Source: an uncultured Clostridia bacterium
Lineage (GTDB): Bacteria > Bacillota > Clostridia > Christensenellales > Aristaeellaceae
Assembly (NCBI GenBank): GCA_934643535.1
Contig: CAKUCE010000012.1
Span: 1 to 23,517, forward strand
DNA: 23,517 nucleotides
Direction: 5' to 3'
Shown: positions 1-7,204 of the stretch, piece after piece
Numbering within the stretch: the first letter of the stretch is position 1
Layout of the letters: every line of letters begins with the position of its first letter
Position numbers and translations under genes: made by a program
The notes under the pieces: model-generated
What the model saw: the letters and a program-made list of their open reading frames with translations, nothing else
Told to the model about the DNA's origin: nothing
The model's database searches: none

Positions 1-9
1 CGGCAAATA

Positions 10-201
10 GCAGGGGCAGTGCCCCTGCACCCCACACCGCGCCCATAGGGCGCGGGAGTACACGAGGGAAAGCAAGTTGGCTGCGGAGTTACCGCCGTGG
101 CACGACAGGTGCCACGGCGGTAACCCTGCGGCCAACTTGCTTTCCCTTAAGCGCCCTGCGCGCATAGCGCGCAGTCCGGGGTCAAGGGGCGGTGCCCCTT
201 G
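10..201. repeat. Nested palindromic element: five hairpins arranged symmetrically
   Basis: Five hairpins lie in mirror order. A is 10-17/21-28 and B is 37-44/48-55 (loop ATA). C is a 38-nt-arm palindrome, 65-102/110-147, with a 7-nt loop; its mismatches or wobbles are only 82/130, 85/127 and 87/125. B' is 157-163/167-173 (loop ATA) and A' is 183-190/194-201. The midpoints of A/A' and of B/B' both average 105.5, and the centre of C is 106, so the whole 192 bp is one imperfect palindrome built of smaller ones. The gaps between hairpins are 8 or 9 nt. This resembles an intergenic palindromic repeat (REP/BIME or MITE-like). No open reading frame is supported inside it. The symmetry is seen directly; mobility or function is inference. 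Confidence 0.85.
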
Positions 202-211
202 TTTTTTCTTT
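183..211 (+). terminator. Hairpin with T-tract, possible Rho-independent terminator
   Basis: This is the rightmost arm of the nested palindrome: stem CAAGGGGC/GCCCCTTG with loop GGT, followed by TTTTTTCTTT at 202-211. The 8-bp stem plus T-run has terminator form for a transcript entering from the left edge, and it insulates the aconitase promoter at 221-249. No upstream gene is visible in the window. Confidence 0.55.
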
Positions 212-220
212 GGTTTTTGA

Positions 221-249
221 TTGCATACAGGATGCAGGAACGGTATACT
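221..249 (+). promoter_or_regulatory. Probable sigma-A promoter of the aconitase gene
   Basis: TTGCAT at 221-226 (-35, three of six consensus bases) and TATACT at 244-249 (-10, five of six) are separated by exactly 17 bp. A start point near 256 would leave a leader of about 45 nt before the ATG at 302. It lies just after the hairpin/T-tract at 183-211. Confidence 0.55.
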
Positions 250-301
250 GAGAGGGTAAAGAACCGGGAAACCGGGGATGGTTTTTGGAGGAAAGGTTTC
301 A

Positions 302-2233
302 ATGAATCTGACACAGAAAATTCTGAAAAAACACCTGCTCAAGGGCGAGCTGGTGCCGGGCACGGAAATTGCGATCCGAATCGATCAGACCTTGACGCAG
401 GATTCCACGGGTACGATGGCCTACCTGCAGCTGGAAGCCATGGGCGTTGACCGGGTGAAAACGGAACGCAGCATGGCCTATATCGACCATAACACCTTGC
501 AGACTGGTTTTGAAAATGCCGACGATCACCAGTACATTACCACCGTGGCCAAAAAGCACGGTATCTACCTCAGCAAACCCGGCAATGGCATCTGCCATCA
601 GGTGCAGTTGGAACGGGTGGGTAAACCGGGCCGGACGCTGCTGGGCAGCGACAGCCATACCCCCACCGGCGGCGCGCTGGGAATGCTGGCCATCGGCGCG
701 GGCGGACTGGACGTGGCCGTGGCCATGGGCGGCGGCGCGTATTATCTGAACTGCCCCAAAGTGGTCAACGTCCACCTGACCGGAAAGCTGCCCCGGGGCG
801 TGGCTGCAAAAGACGTGATCCTGGAGCTGCTGCGCCGCCTGACCGTCAAGGGCGGCGTAGGCAAGGTGATGGAATATACCGGCGAGGGCGTGGAAAGCCT
901 GACGATCCCTGAGCGCGCCACCATCGCCAATATGGGCGCGGAGTTGGGTGCGACCACCTCTGTGTTTCCCAGCGACGAGGCGGCCCGCCGCTTCCTGAAG
1001 GCGCAGGAGCGGGAAGAAGACTATCAGCCCCTGTTTGCCGATCCCGACGCGGAATATGATGAAGAAGTGGATATCGACCTGTCCCAGCTGGAACCCATGG
1101 TAGCTCTGCCCCATATGCCCGATAACGTGAAGACCGTCCGGGAAGCCGGCCCTATCAAGGTGGATCAGGTCTGCATCGGCTCCTGCACCAATTCCAGCTA
1201 TCAGGATATGATGCGCGTGGCGGCCATCCTCAAGGGGAAGACCGTAAACCCCGAGGTATCGCTGGTCATCGCCCCCGGCAGCCGTCAGGTATTGAGTATG
1301 CTCAGCCAGAACGGCGCGCTGCATGATATGATCGAAGCGGGCGCGCGGATTTGCGAAACCGCCTGCGGCTTCTGCATCGGCATGGGCCAGAGCCCCAAGA
1401 CCAACGGCGTCAGCGTGCGCACCAATAACCGCAACTTCTTCGGCCGCAGCGGAACCAAGAGCGCGGGAATCTACCTCACCAGCTGCGAAACCGCCGCCGT
1501 CACCGCTCTGACCGGCGTATTGACCGATCCCCGGGAGACGGACGCGGACCTGACGGTGGACATGCCGGAGCATTTCGCCGTACATGACAATATGATCCTT
1601 CCCCCGGCTTCGCCCGAAGAAGCGGCGGCGGTGGAAGTCGTCCGCGGCCCCAACATCCAGCCCTTCCCCAAAGCCGACGCGCTGGCGGACAGCCTTTCCG
1701 GGCAGGTGCTGCTGAAAATGGAGGACAACATCACCACCGACCATATCATGCCCAGCGGCAGCGACCTGCTGCCCTTCCGCAGCAACATTCCCAAGCTCAG
1801 CGAGCATTGCCTGACCCCGGTGGACGCGACCTTCCCAGCCCGTGCCAGGGCGGCGGGCGGCGGCTTCCTGCTGGCCGGTCAAAACTACGGTCAGGGCTCC
1901 AGCCGGGAGCATGCGGCGCTGGTGCCGCTGTACCTGCACGTGCGCGGCGTGCTGGCCAAGAGCTTTGCCCGGATCCATCGGGCCAATCTGATCAACAACG
2001 GTATCCTGCCGCTGGAATTCACCAGCGAAAGCGATTACGACCGCTTCGACCAGAACGATGAGATCTCTCTGCCCGACGTGCGCCGGGAGGTTGCCGAGTC
2101 TGCGGGCACGGTAACGGTGCAGAACGTCACCAAGGGCTTTACCGTTCAAATGGCCCTGTCCGTCACCGACCGTCAGCGGGATATGCTGCTGGCCGGGGGC
2201 CTGATCAACCTGATCGGGCAGGGAAAAGGCTGA
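302..2233 (+). CDS. acn: Aconitate hydratase (Aquifex-type, about 643 aa)
   Basis: Cytoplasmic [4Fe-4S] enzyme that interconverts citrate and isocitrate through cis-aconitate. Cluster cysteines are visible at 295 (in SCTNSS) and at 355 and 358 (in CGFC). The swivel-domain signature GQGSSREHAA is around 530-539, with the conserved Ser534-Arg535. Early motifs SDSHTPTGG and GGAYYLN are also present. The length fits the compact aconitase-like subfamily of Clostridia and Aquifex (about 640-660 aa), not the 900-aa AcnA. I start at 302 because GGAGG at 287-291 sits 10 nt upstream; an in-frame ATG at 278 has no ribosome site. It appears monocistronic, with promoter 221-249 and terminator 2247-2283. 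No citrate synthase or isocitrate dehydrogenase gene is adjacent. Homoaconitase activity is possible but less likely. Confidence 0.93.
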   Translation: MNLTQKILKKHLLKGELVPGTEIAIRIDQTLTQDSTGTMAYLQLEAMGVDRVKTERSMAYIDHNTLQTGFENADDHQYITTVAKKHGIYLSKPGNGICHQVQLERVGKPGRTLLGSDSHTPTGGALGMLAIGAGGLDVAVAMGGGAYYLNCPKVVNVHLTGKLPRGVAAKDVILELLRRLTVKGGVGKVMEYTGEGVESLTIPERATIANMGAELGATTSVFPSDEAARRFLKAQEREEDYQPLFADPDAEYDEEVDIDLSQLEPMVALPHMPDNVKTVREAGPIKVDQVCIGSCTNSSYQDMMRVAAILKGKTVNPEVSLVIAPGSRQVLSMLSQNGALHDMIEAGARICETACGFCIGMGQSPKTNGVSVRTNNRNFFGRSGTKSAGIYLTSCETAAVTALTGVLTDPRETDADLTVDMPEHFAVHDNMILPPASPEEAAAVEVVRGPNIQPFPKADALADSLSGQVLLKMEDNITTDHIMPSGSDLLPFRSNIPKLSEHCLTPVDATFPARARAAGGGFLLAGQNYGQGSSREHAALVPLYLHVRGVLAKSFARIHRANLINNGILPLEFTSESDYDRFDQNDEISLPDVRREVAESAGTVTVQNVTKGFTVQMALSVTDRQRDMLLAGGLINLIGQGKG

Positions 2234-2246
2234 ATCAGCCACGAGG

Positions 2247-2283
2247 GCCTCTCCTCCCTTTTTCGGGATGGGAGGCTCTTTTT
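2247..2283 (+). terminator. Rho-independent terminator after aconitase
   Basis: Arms 2247-2258 (GCCTCTCCTCCC) and 2265-2276 (GGGATGGGAGGC) pair over 12 positions, with one G-U wobble and one mismatch, across a 6-nt loop. TCTTTTT follows at 2277-2283. It begins 13 nt after the aconitase stop. Confidence 0.8.
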
Positions 2284-2343
2284 GCGCCGCTCTGTTTTTG
2301 AACGTTGCAGGGAGAGTTCCTGTGTTTCAGCGTTTCCGATCCT

Positions 2344-2353
2344 GTGTTATACT
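2344..2353 (+). promoter_or_regulatory. Possible extended -10 promoter for the VOC gene
   Basis: TGT followed by TATACT (2348-2353) forms an extended -10 (TGnTATACT). The -35 position (TTTCAG at 2325-2330, 17 bp away) is poor, as is usual for extended -10 promoters. It lies between the aconitase terminator and the gene starting at 2438. Confidence 0.45.
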
Positions 2354-2437
2354 GTTCGTGAGGCGTGAGCTTCTTTGTTCCGGGGGCCTGAAGCTCCGCG
2401 ATAACGGATTTTTGGGGAAGAAAGCGGAGGAATTGAA

Positions 2438-2821
2438 ATGAATCTATCGTCCATCCATCATATTGCCATCATCGTGTCCGACTATCAGGCGGCAAAGCGC
2501 TTCTATGTTCATAAGCTGGGCTTTGAAGTGATCCGGGAAAACTACCGTCCGGAACGGCGGGACTGGAAGCTGGATCTGCGCGTAAACGCCGGCACGGAGC
2601 TGGAGATCTTTGCGGAGGAAAATCCGCCCCAGCGGGTCAGCCGCCCGGAAGCCTGCGGCCTTCGCCACCTTGCCTTCCATGTGGAAAACATCGAGGCCGA
2701 GGTAAAAGCGCTGGCGGAGCAGGGGATCGAATGCGAACCCATCCGAATGGACGAGTATACCGGCAAAAAAATGACGTTTTTCTTTGACCCGGACGGTCTT
2801 CCGCTGGAGCTGCATGAATGA
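2438..2821 (+). CDS. gloA2: VOC-superfamily metalloprotein, SMU1112c/YaeR (glyoxalase I-like) type
   Basis: A 127-aa single-unit vicinal-oxygen-chelate protein. It carries two beta-alpha-beta-beta-beta modules, HHIAIIVSDY...FYVHKLGFEV and GLRHLAFHVENIEAEV, and the hallmark segments SRPEACGLRHLAF and FFFDPDGLPLELHE. These closely match what I know of E. coli YaeR and Streptococcus SMU1112c. Likely metal ligands are His8, Glu56, His77 and Glu124. The true substrate of this subfamily is not settled; glyoxalase activity on methylglyoxal-type adducts is only a family suggestion. GGAGG at 2426-2430, 7 nt upstream, supports the ATG at 2438. It stands alone, convergent with the sugar operon that ends at 3008. 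Confidence 0.88.
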   Translation: MNLSSIHHIAIIVSDYQAAKRFYVHKLGFEVIRENYRPERRDWKLDLRVNAGTELEIFAEENPPQRVSRPEACGLRHLAFHVENIEAEVKALAEQGIECEPIRMDEYTGKKMTFFFDPDGLPLELHE

Positions 2822-2947
2822 CGCGGAGCAGTACGCTGTTTTAAGCAATCGCTGCGTCTCTGTCAGAAAGATATGATCTTTACTGAGCAAAGCGGCAAAT
2901 CAATGCTGCGCTCCATTCCTTTCTCTGAGACAGCTTTCAAAGCAAAC

Positions 2948-2989
2948 CAGCCTTTCTGCCGCCCAATTTTTTCTGCGGCAGAAAGGCTG
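2948..2989. terminator. 15-bp perfect hairpin between convergent genes
   Basis: Arms 2948-2962 and 2975-2989 (CAGCCTTTCTGCCGC and its exact reverse complement) enclose a 12-nt loop. It lies between the stops of the VOC gene (+) and the Gfo/Idh gene (-), so it can serve both. Neither side has a clean T-run: ATTTC follows on the plus strand and GTTTGCTTT on the minus strand. It may therefore be a weak terminator or a 3'-end stabiliser. Confidence 0.6.
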
Positions 2990-3007
2990 ATTTCAAAGTT
3001 CTTTGTC

Positions 3008-4054
3008 CTATAGAGATATCAATCGTTTTTCTTTTGCGGAAAGAAAAGCCATATCCATCACCTGCAGCAGCCTGCGCTCCTCGGCTTCGGTTACGGCCAG
3101 CTGCTCCCGCCCTTCCAGCGCCGCAACCAGGTTTTCATAAAAGGCGCCGGGCTGCGGCTCGACCACTGGCAGCGGAATATGGCGAACGGTATTTTCACCC
3201 CGGGGCTGCAGCGTCCGGGATGGGCCAATCAGGGAAGCGGTTTTGATTTCTTCTTCCCAGGGCAGCTCTTCTCCGTTAGAAACGATCGTTTCGCCTTTAC
3301 AGTCCCAATAGGGAATCAGCGTGGTGCCTTCTGTGCCGCACAGATACCAGCGTGGCAGCATCTGATAGCTGCATGTGCCAATTTCGACCAGGGCCGAAAA
3401 ACCGCTTTCAAACAACAAGGTCAGCCGAAGGTTTTCATCCACTTCAAATTGACGCAGATATTGGAACTCTGCCCATACGCCGGTTATTTTTTCCGAAGTC
3501 AGCATCAGAATCTGGTCGATCAGATGAACGCCCCAATCATAAAGCATTCCTCCGCCAAACCGGCTGTAACGCCGCCAGGTATCGGCGATGCCGCGGGATC
3601 CCTGTACCCGGGATTCCACACGGAACAGATGTCCCAGCTGTCCGGAGGCCAGGATCTGAGAGACAATCCGGTAATCCCGATCCCAACGGCGGTTTTGGTG
3701 AATGGCCAGCAGCTTTTCCATTCGATGGGCAGTGGTATACATCTGGTCCAGCTCGCGGCTGTTGATCGCAGCCGGTTTTTCGCACAGCACGTTCTTGCCC
3801 GCTTCCAGCGCCGCAACCACATTGGGCAAATGATCCTGATTCGGCGTTGCGACCAAAATCAGCTCCAGCCGGGGGTCTTCCAGCAATTCCTTCAGGGAAC
3901 CGCAAGGCTTCAGGCCGTCTCTGCGGGCGATTTCATTCCGCTTTGGATCAATGTCATAAGCGGCAGCATATCGCAGCCCCGGGTGTGGAAGATGCAAATG
4001 GTGAGCCTGCGCCATTCCGCCGTAGCCGATAATGCCCGCCAGATGCTCTCTCAT
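3008..4054 (-). CDS. Gfo/Idh/MocA family oxidoreductase, last gene of the ThuA operon
   Basis: A 348-aa NAD(P)-dependent oxidoreductase of the glucose-fructose oxidoreductase / inositol dehydrogenase family. The N-terminal Rossmann fold starts GIIGYGGMAQAH (residues 7-18). The family's catalytic lysine is in the EKP motif (Glu92-Lys93-Pro94), and the C-terminal domain has the catalytic Asp/His pair in DWGVHLID (Asp173, His177). Known members oxidise or reduce sugar hydroxyls, often at C3, but this substrate cannot be read from sequence. The ATG at 4054 overlaps the preceding permease stop by 4 bp (ATGA) and has GGAAGGAG upstream, so the two are translationally coupled. Clearly different in sequence from the second family member at 7205-8257, so not a recent tandem duplicate. 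Confidence 0.9.
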   Translation of the reverse strand: MREHLAGIIGYGGMAQAHHLHLPHPGLRYAAAYDIDPKRNEIARRDGLKPCGSLKELLEDPRLELILVATPNQDHLPNVVAALEAGKNVLCEKPAAINSRELDQMYTTAHRMEKLLAIHQNRRWDRDYRIVSQILASGQLGHLFRVESRVQGSRGIADTWRRYSRFGGGMLYDWGVHLIDQILMLTSEKITGVWAEFQYLRQFEVDENLRLTLLFESGFSALVEIGTCSYQMLPRWYLCGTEGTTLIPYWDCKGETIVSNGEELPWEEEIKTASLIGPSRTLQPRGENTVRHIPLPVVEPQPGAFYENLVAALEGREQLAVTEAEERRLLQVMDMAFLSAKEKRLISL

Positions 4055-4890
4055 GATTTCACTGCTCCTTCCGTCAGTCCCTCGGTAATCTGCCTGGAAG
4101 CAAACAGATATACCAGCAGAACCGGCAGCATGGAAATCAGATACGCCGCATAGGCCAAAGGATAATCCACTGAATACGTACTCTTAAAATTATACTGGAA
4201 CAGCTGCAGCGTCCACGCTTTCAAATTGCCGCCTACCACCACCAGCGGCAGCAAAAAATCATTCCAGAACCATAGCACATCTTTAATCAGCACAGCGCTG
4301 ATCATAGGCATAACCACCGGATACACAATCAGAAAAATCGACTTGAGCCGGGAGCAGCCGTCAATAATGGCAGCCTCTTCCATATCCCGTGGAATGGCCT
4401 TGATATAGCCTACCATCAGGAACACATCCGCTCCCAGCGCGCCGACCACATACAGAATTACCAATCCCCAGGTATTCAGCAGCCGGAGAGAAGACATCAT
4501 CTGCACCAGCGCCAGCATCTTGGTCTGAAAAGGCACGAAGATGCCCAGAATGATGAAGTAATACAGGAATTTGAAGTAACGATGTTTCTCCATCCTGCGG
4601 GCAATAACGAAGGAAGTGGTAGGAATCACCAGGTAAACGCCGATGGCGCTCAGCAGCGTCACAAGAGCGCTGTTGCCCAAATAGGTGAAATAGTTTGCCT
4701 TGCTTAGCACGGTCTGAAAATTATCCAGCCGGAAGGAAGAAGGCAGGCCGAAATAATCGCTCAGCAGCTCCGGCGTCGTTTTGAAGGCGTTGATAACCAG
4801 CAAATACAACGGAACCAGGATCGCCGCCATTCCCGCGGCAAGGAAAGCGTAAATCAAAACTCTGGCCAGAATATGACGCAGCTTTTTCAT
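4051..4890 (-). CDS. Carbohydrate ABC transporter permease, MalG-like (CUT1)
   Basis: A 279-aa inner-membrane subunit of a sugar importer with about six membrane helices, the first near residues 10-35. The EAA loop that docks the ATPase reads EEAAIIDGCSRLKSIFLIVYP in the second half. The C-terminus ITEGLTEGAVKS is typical of MalG-type subunits. Start ATG at 4890 has AAGGAGG upstream and overlaps the stop of the partner permease (ATGA); its own stop overlaps the next gene, so the operon is tightly coupled. No ATP-binding subunit is encoded in the window; CUT1 importers commonly borrow a shared MsmX/MsmK-type ATPase. Confidence 0.92.
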   Translation of the reverse strand: MKKLRHILARVLIYAFLAAGMAAILVPLYLLVINAFKTTPELLSDYFGLPSSFRLDNFQTVLSKANYFTYLGNSALVTLLSAIGVYLVIPTTSFVIARRMEKHRYFKFLYYFIILGIFVPFQTKMLALVQMMSSLRLLNTWGLVILYVVGALGADVFLMVGYIKAIPRDMEEAAIIDGCSRLKSIFLIVYPVVMPMISAVLIKDVLWFWNDFLLPLVVVGGNLKAWTLQLFQYNFKSTYSVDYPLAYAAYLISMLPVLLVYLFASRQITEGLTEGAVKS

Positions 4891-5765
4891 ACGCTGACCT
4901 CCTTCCTGCGGGTCGCAGCCAGATACGCGCCGCTGATGACTACCATAAACAGAAACATGACAAAAGACATGGCAGAGGCATAGGAATACTGGTTCTCCGC
5001 GAAGCCCTTCTGAAAGATCAAATAGGCCAGAGACTCCGTAGCACGGCCCGGACCACCGGAGGTCAGTACCGTAATGTATTCATACGTAGCCAGACCGCCC
5101 TTGAGGCTGGTGATGAATACCATGCCCACCGTTGGTAAAATGTAGGGCAGCGTGATATTTCGGAACTTCTGCCAGGAAGACCCGCCGTCAATATCCGCCA
5201 CCTCATACAGGTCGCCTGGTACATTTTTCAGTGCGGCAAAAAACAGCACTGTGGGAATCGGCACGCTGCCCCAAAGGTTTACGGCAGCTACCGCGTAGAT
5301 TGCGTATTTGGAGCTTGACAGAAGGCTTTTGGAAAAAAGCGCGCTGCCAGCTGCCTGCCCCAAAAGAGGCAGGGCTTTACTGTAAATCTCCTTGAACAAA
5401 AGACCTGTGGTAATCAGGCTGAACAGGCAGGGCAGAAAGTAGACTGCCTTGCAAAACTGCCACCCCAGCGGTTTGGCATTCAATACCATCGCCGTCAGCA
5501 AAGCGATGAGCAACGTACCCGCTACCATCAGAGCGGTATAGCGCAGCGTAAATCCGATCACTCTCAGAAAGCGCGCGTCGTTCAGCAGGCGGGCATAGTT
5601 CTGCAGTCCGATAAAATCATAATCCCGGCTGATACCGTTCCAATTGGTCATGGAATACCAGATGCCCAGCACGACTGGAGCAAAAAAGAAAACCGTATAT
5701 CCAATCAGCGCCGGAAACGAAATAACTGTATCCACGATCAGGGCTCTATCCCGTTTTTTTCTCAC
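4887..5765 (-). CDS. Carbohydrate ABC transporter permease, MalF-like (CUT1), GTG start
   Basis: Inner-membrane partner of the MalG-like subunit, about 292 aa from the start chosen here. It has six predicted helices, the first beginning near VISFPALIGYTVFFFAPVV, and an EAA loop reading EVADIDGGSSWQKFRNITLP. Two GTG starts are possible. I prefer 5765 because GGGGG at 5774-5778 is 8 nt upstream, the length matches the family, and the region upstream holds a 12-bp hairpin. The alternative GTG at 5849 adds 28 residues encoded mostly by that hairpin, and its AGGCGGA lies too close to the codon. A non-ATG start after a hairpin should lower expression relative to the binding protein. Confidence 0.88.
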   Translation of the reverse strand: MRKKRDRALIVDTVISFPALIGYTVFFFAPVVLGIWYSMTNWNGISRDYDFIGLQNYARLLNDARFLRVIGFTLRYTALMVAGTLLIALLTAMVLNAKPLGWQFCKAVYFLPCLFSLITTGLLFKEIYSKALPLLGQAAGSALFSKSLLSSSKYAIYAVAAVNLWGSVPIPTVLFFAALKNVPGDLYEVADIDGGSSWQKFRNITLPYILPTVGMVFITSLKGGLATYEYITVLTSGGPGRATESLAYLIFQKGFAENQYSYASAMSFVMFLFMVVISGAYLAATRRKEVSV

Positions 5766-5773
5766 GCCCGCTT

Positions 5774-5778
5774 CCCCC
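5774..5778 (-). promoter_or_regulatory. Purine-rich ribosome site deciding the MalF-like start
   Basis: On the minus strand GGGGGAAG precedes the GTG at 5765 by about 8 nt. It is not a perfect AGGAGG, but it is far better placed than anything before the upstream GTG at 5849. Confidence 0.45.
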
Positions 5779-5806
5779 GTTTCTGTATCAATCCGAATGG
5801 CAGGGG

Positions 5807-5840
5807 CGGGAGAAACGTCCCGGAAGGAACGTTTCTCCCG
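5807..5840 (-). promoter_or_regulatory. Intercistronic hairpin between binding-protein and permease genes
   Basis: Arms 5807-5818 and 5829-5840 form a perfect 12-bp stem with a 10-nt loop. It lies 24 nt after the stop of the solute-binding protein. There is no T-run, so it looks like an mRNA-stabilising or attenuating hairpin of the kind that raises binding-protein levels over permease in sugar ABC operons. Confidence 0.65.
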
Positions 5841-5864
5841 CCTGATCACTTCCGCCTGTTTTTA

Positions 5865-7079
5865 TTACTGAGCGTAATGCATTTTCACTTCTTCATCCAC
5901 CATGGACAGGAAGGAATCTACATCGCTGTTTTCACACAGCATCTGCACCAGCGGAGAGATAACGCTGTTGGTGCCGGAACGCCAGTAGTTCCGGGCAATG
6001 CTGTAGGTTTTGCCGGAAGCGGCGGCGTCCGCGAAGGCCTGGAAGGCAGGGATGGAATTGTTCACGCCATTGATCAGGGAAACCGCTCCGCAATCGTCCG
6101 CAAACGTCTGGGCGTTGGCAGGATCCGCCAGCCAGCTCAGGAAAGTCAGGCAGGCTTCAGGATGCTCCGTCTTTGCGCAGATATTGAAGGTCAGGTCCAG
6201 ATTGGTGGCCACTTTGGTATCCTCAGCCTTTTCGGCGGGGAAGGCAAAAGAGCTGATCTTGGCGTTACCGGCGCTCTGAATCAGCGGATAAGCCCAGGTG
6301 CCGTTGAGGAACATGGCGGCTTCGCCGTTGGCAAAGGCGCTGATGCCGGTCATGTAGTCAGTGGAGATGGGGTCGGCCTGACCATAAGTGTGCAGCTTGG
6401 CAATGATATCGGCAACCTTACGAATGCCTTCATCGGCGGCAGCAGAGGTTTCACCGGCGGCGATTTTTTCAAACAGTTCGCCCTGATCGTTGTACACGAG
6501 ACCCGTCAGGCGTTCAAACACATTGAAAGCGGTCCAGGCGTCCGCGTCGGTAAACTCGATGGGCGTAATACCGGCAGCCTTAAAGGTTTCGCAGGCGGCC
6601 CAGAACTCGTCCAGCGTCGCAGGCACAGCCACATTGTACTGCTGGAAGAGATCCTCGTTATAGAAAACGCCCCAGGCATTGGAGAAATACGGCAGACCCA
6701 CCACCTTACCGTCGAAGGTGACGCCGGCCAGGCTGGTTTCGTTAATGGCATTCTTCAGCCATTCCTGATCGCTGAGGTCCATGAAATAATCCTCCGCGAA
6801 ATAGGGATACCAGCTCTGATCGTTCGCCCAGGTCCACATATCGGGCATATCGCCCGCCAGGAAGCGGGACTGCGTGGAGGCCGCGTATTCCGCAGGCTGA
6901 TTGATCTTGATCTCGATCTCCGGATGCTCCTGGCTGAAAGCCGCCACGGCTTTTTCCAGGGCAGCGACGACTTCGCCCTTATGCAGCATCAGTTCCAGAG
7001 TTACCTTTTCTTCCGCACAGGCGGCGGTCAGGCTCAGCACCATAGCCAGAGCCAGAACCAGACTCAACAGTTTTTTCAT
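5865..7079 (-). CDS. Extracellular sugar-binding protein of the CUT1 importer
   Basis: A 404-aa family-1 extracellular solute-binding protein that delivers sugar to the permeases encoded next. The signal peptide MKKLLSLVLALAMVLSLTAA is followed by CAEE. Cys21 could be lipidated, although position -3 is Thr and so a poor lipobox; otherwise signal peptidase I could cut after the A-C-A. Typical family segments include LAGDMPDMW, FDGKVVGLPYFSNAWGVFYNEDLF, and FANGEAAMFLNGTWAY. I start at 7079 because AAGGAGG at 7090-7096 sits 10 nt upstream; the in-frame ATG at 7106 lacks a site and would bury the signal peptide. The ligand is unknown; the locus suggests a small glycoside. Confidence 0.9.
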   Translation of the reverse strand: MKKLLSLVLALAMVLSLTAACAEEKVTLELMLHKGEVVAALEKAVAAFSQEHPEIEIKINQPAEYAASTQSRFLAGDMPDMWTWANDQSWYPYFAEDYFMDLSDQEWLKNAINETSLAGVTFDGKVVGLPYFSNAWGVFYNEDLFQQYNVAVPATLDEFWAACETFKAAGITPIEFTDADAWTAFNVFERLTGLVYNDQGELFEKIAAGETSAAADEGIRKVADIIAKLHTYGQADPISTDYMTGISAFANGEAAMFLNGTWAYPLIQSAGNAKISSFAFPAEKAEDTKVATNLDLTFNICAKTEHPEACLTFLSWLADPANAQTFADDCGAVSLINGVNNSIPAFQAFADAAASGKTYSIARNYWRSGTNSVISPLVQMLCENSDVDSFLSMVDEEVKMHYAQ

Positions 7080-7204
7080 TTTGGGATGTCCTCCTTCTTT
7101 TTTCATGGCGTTTCATGACAAGTTTTTTATCCGTGCAATCGCTGCGGTGGAAAGTCTTTTTTCCGCACCTCCTTCTCTCCCGCCGCCGCGAAACCGCTCG
7201 AACT

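Noticed and set aside
10..201. tRNA, T-box or CRISPR reading of the hairpin cluster
   Set aside because: No tRNA arms with CCA-adjacent acceptor, no T-box sequence, and the hairpins are mirrored rather than directly repeated with unique spacers.
299..2242. Long minus-strand open frame opposite the aconitase gene (about 647 codons)
   Set aside because: It lies almost exactly over the aconitase gene, shows low-complexity histidine/glycine/arginine-rich text, and has no ribosome site. It is a by-product of GC-rich codon use.
4051..5765. Missing ATPase as evidence of a broken transporter
   Set aside because: CUT1 sugar importers in Firmicutes usually rely on a shared ATPase encoded elsewhere, and both permease pairs are intact.
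5877..7118. Plus-strand open frame opposite the first solute-binding protein
   Set aside because: Its protein has no recognisable domains, while the minus frame has a signal peptide, a ribosome site and family motifs.
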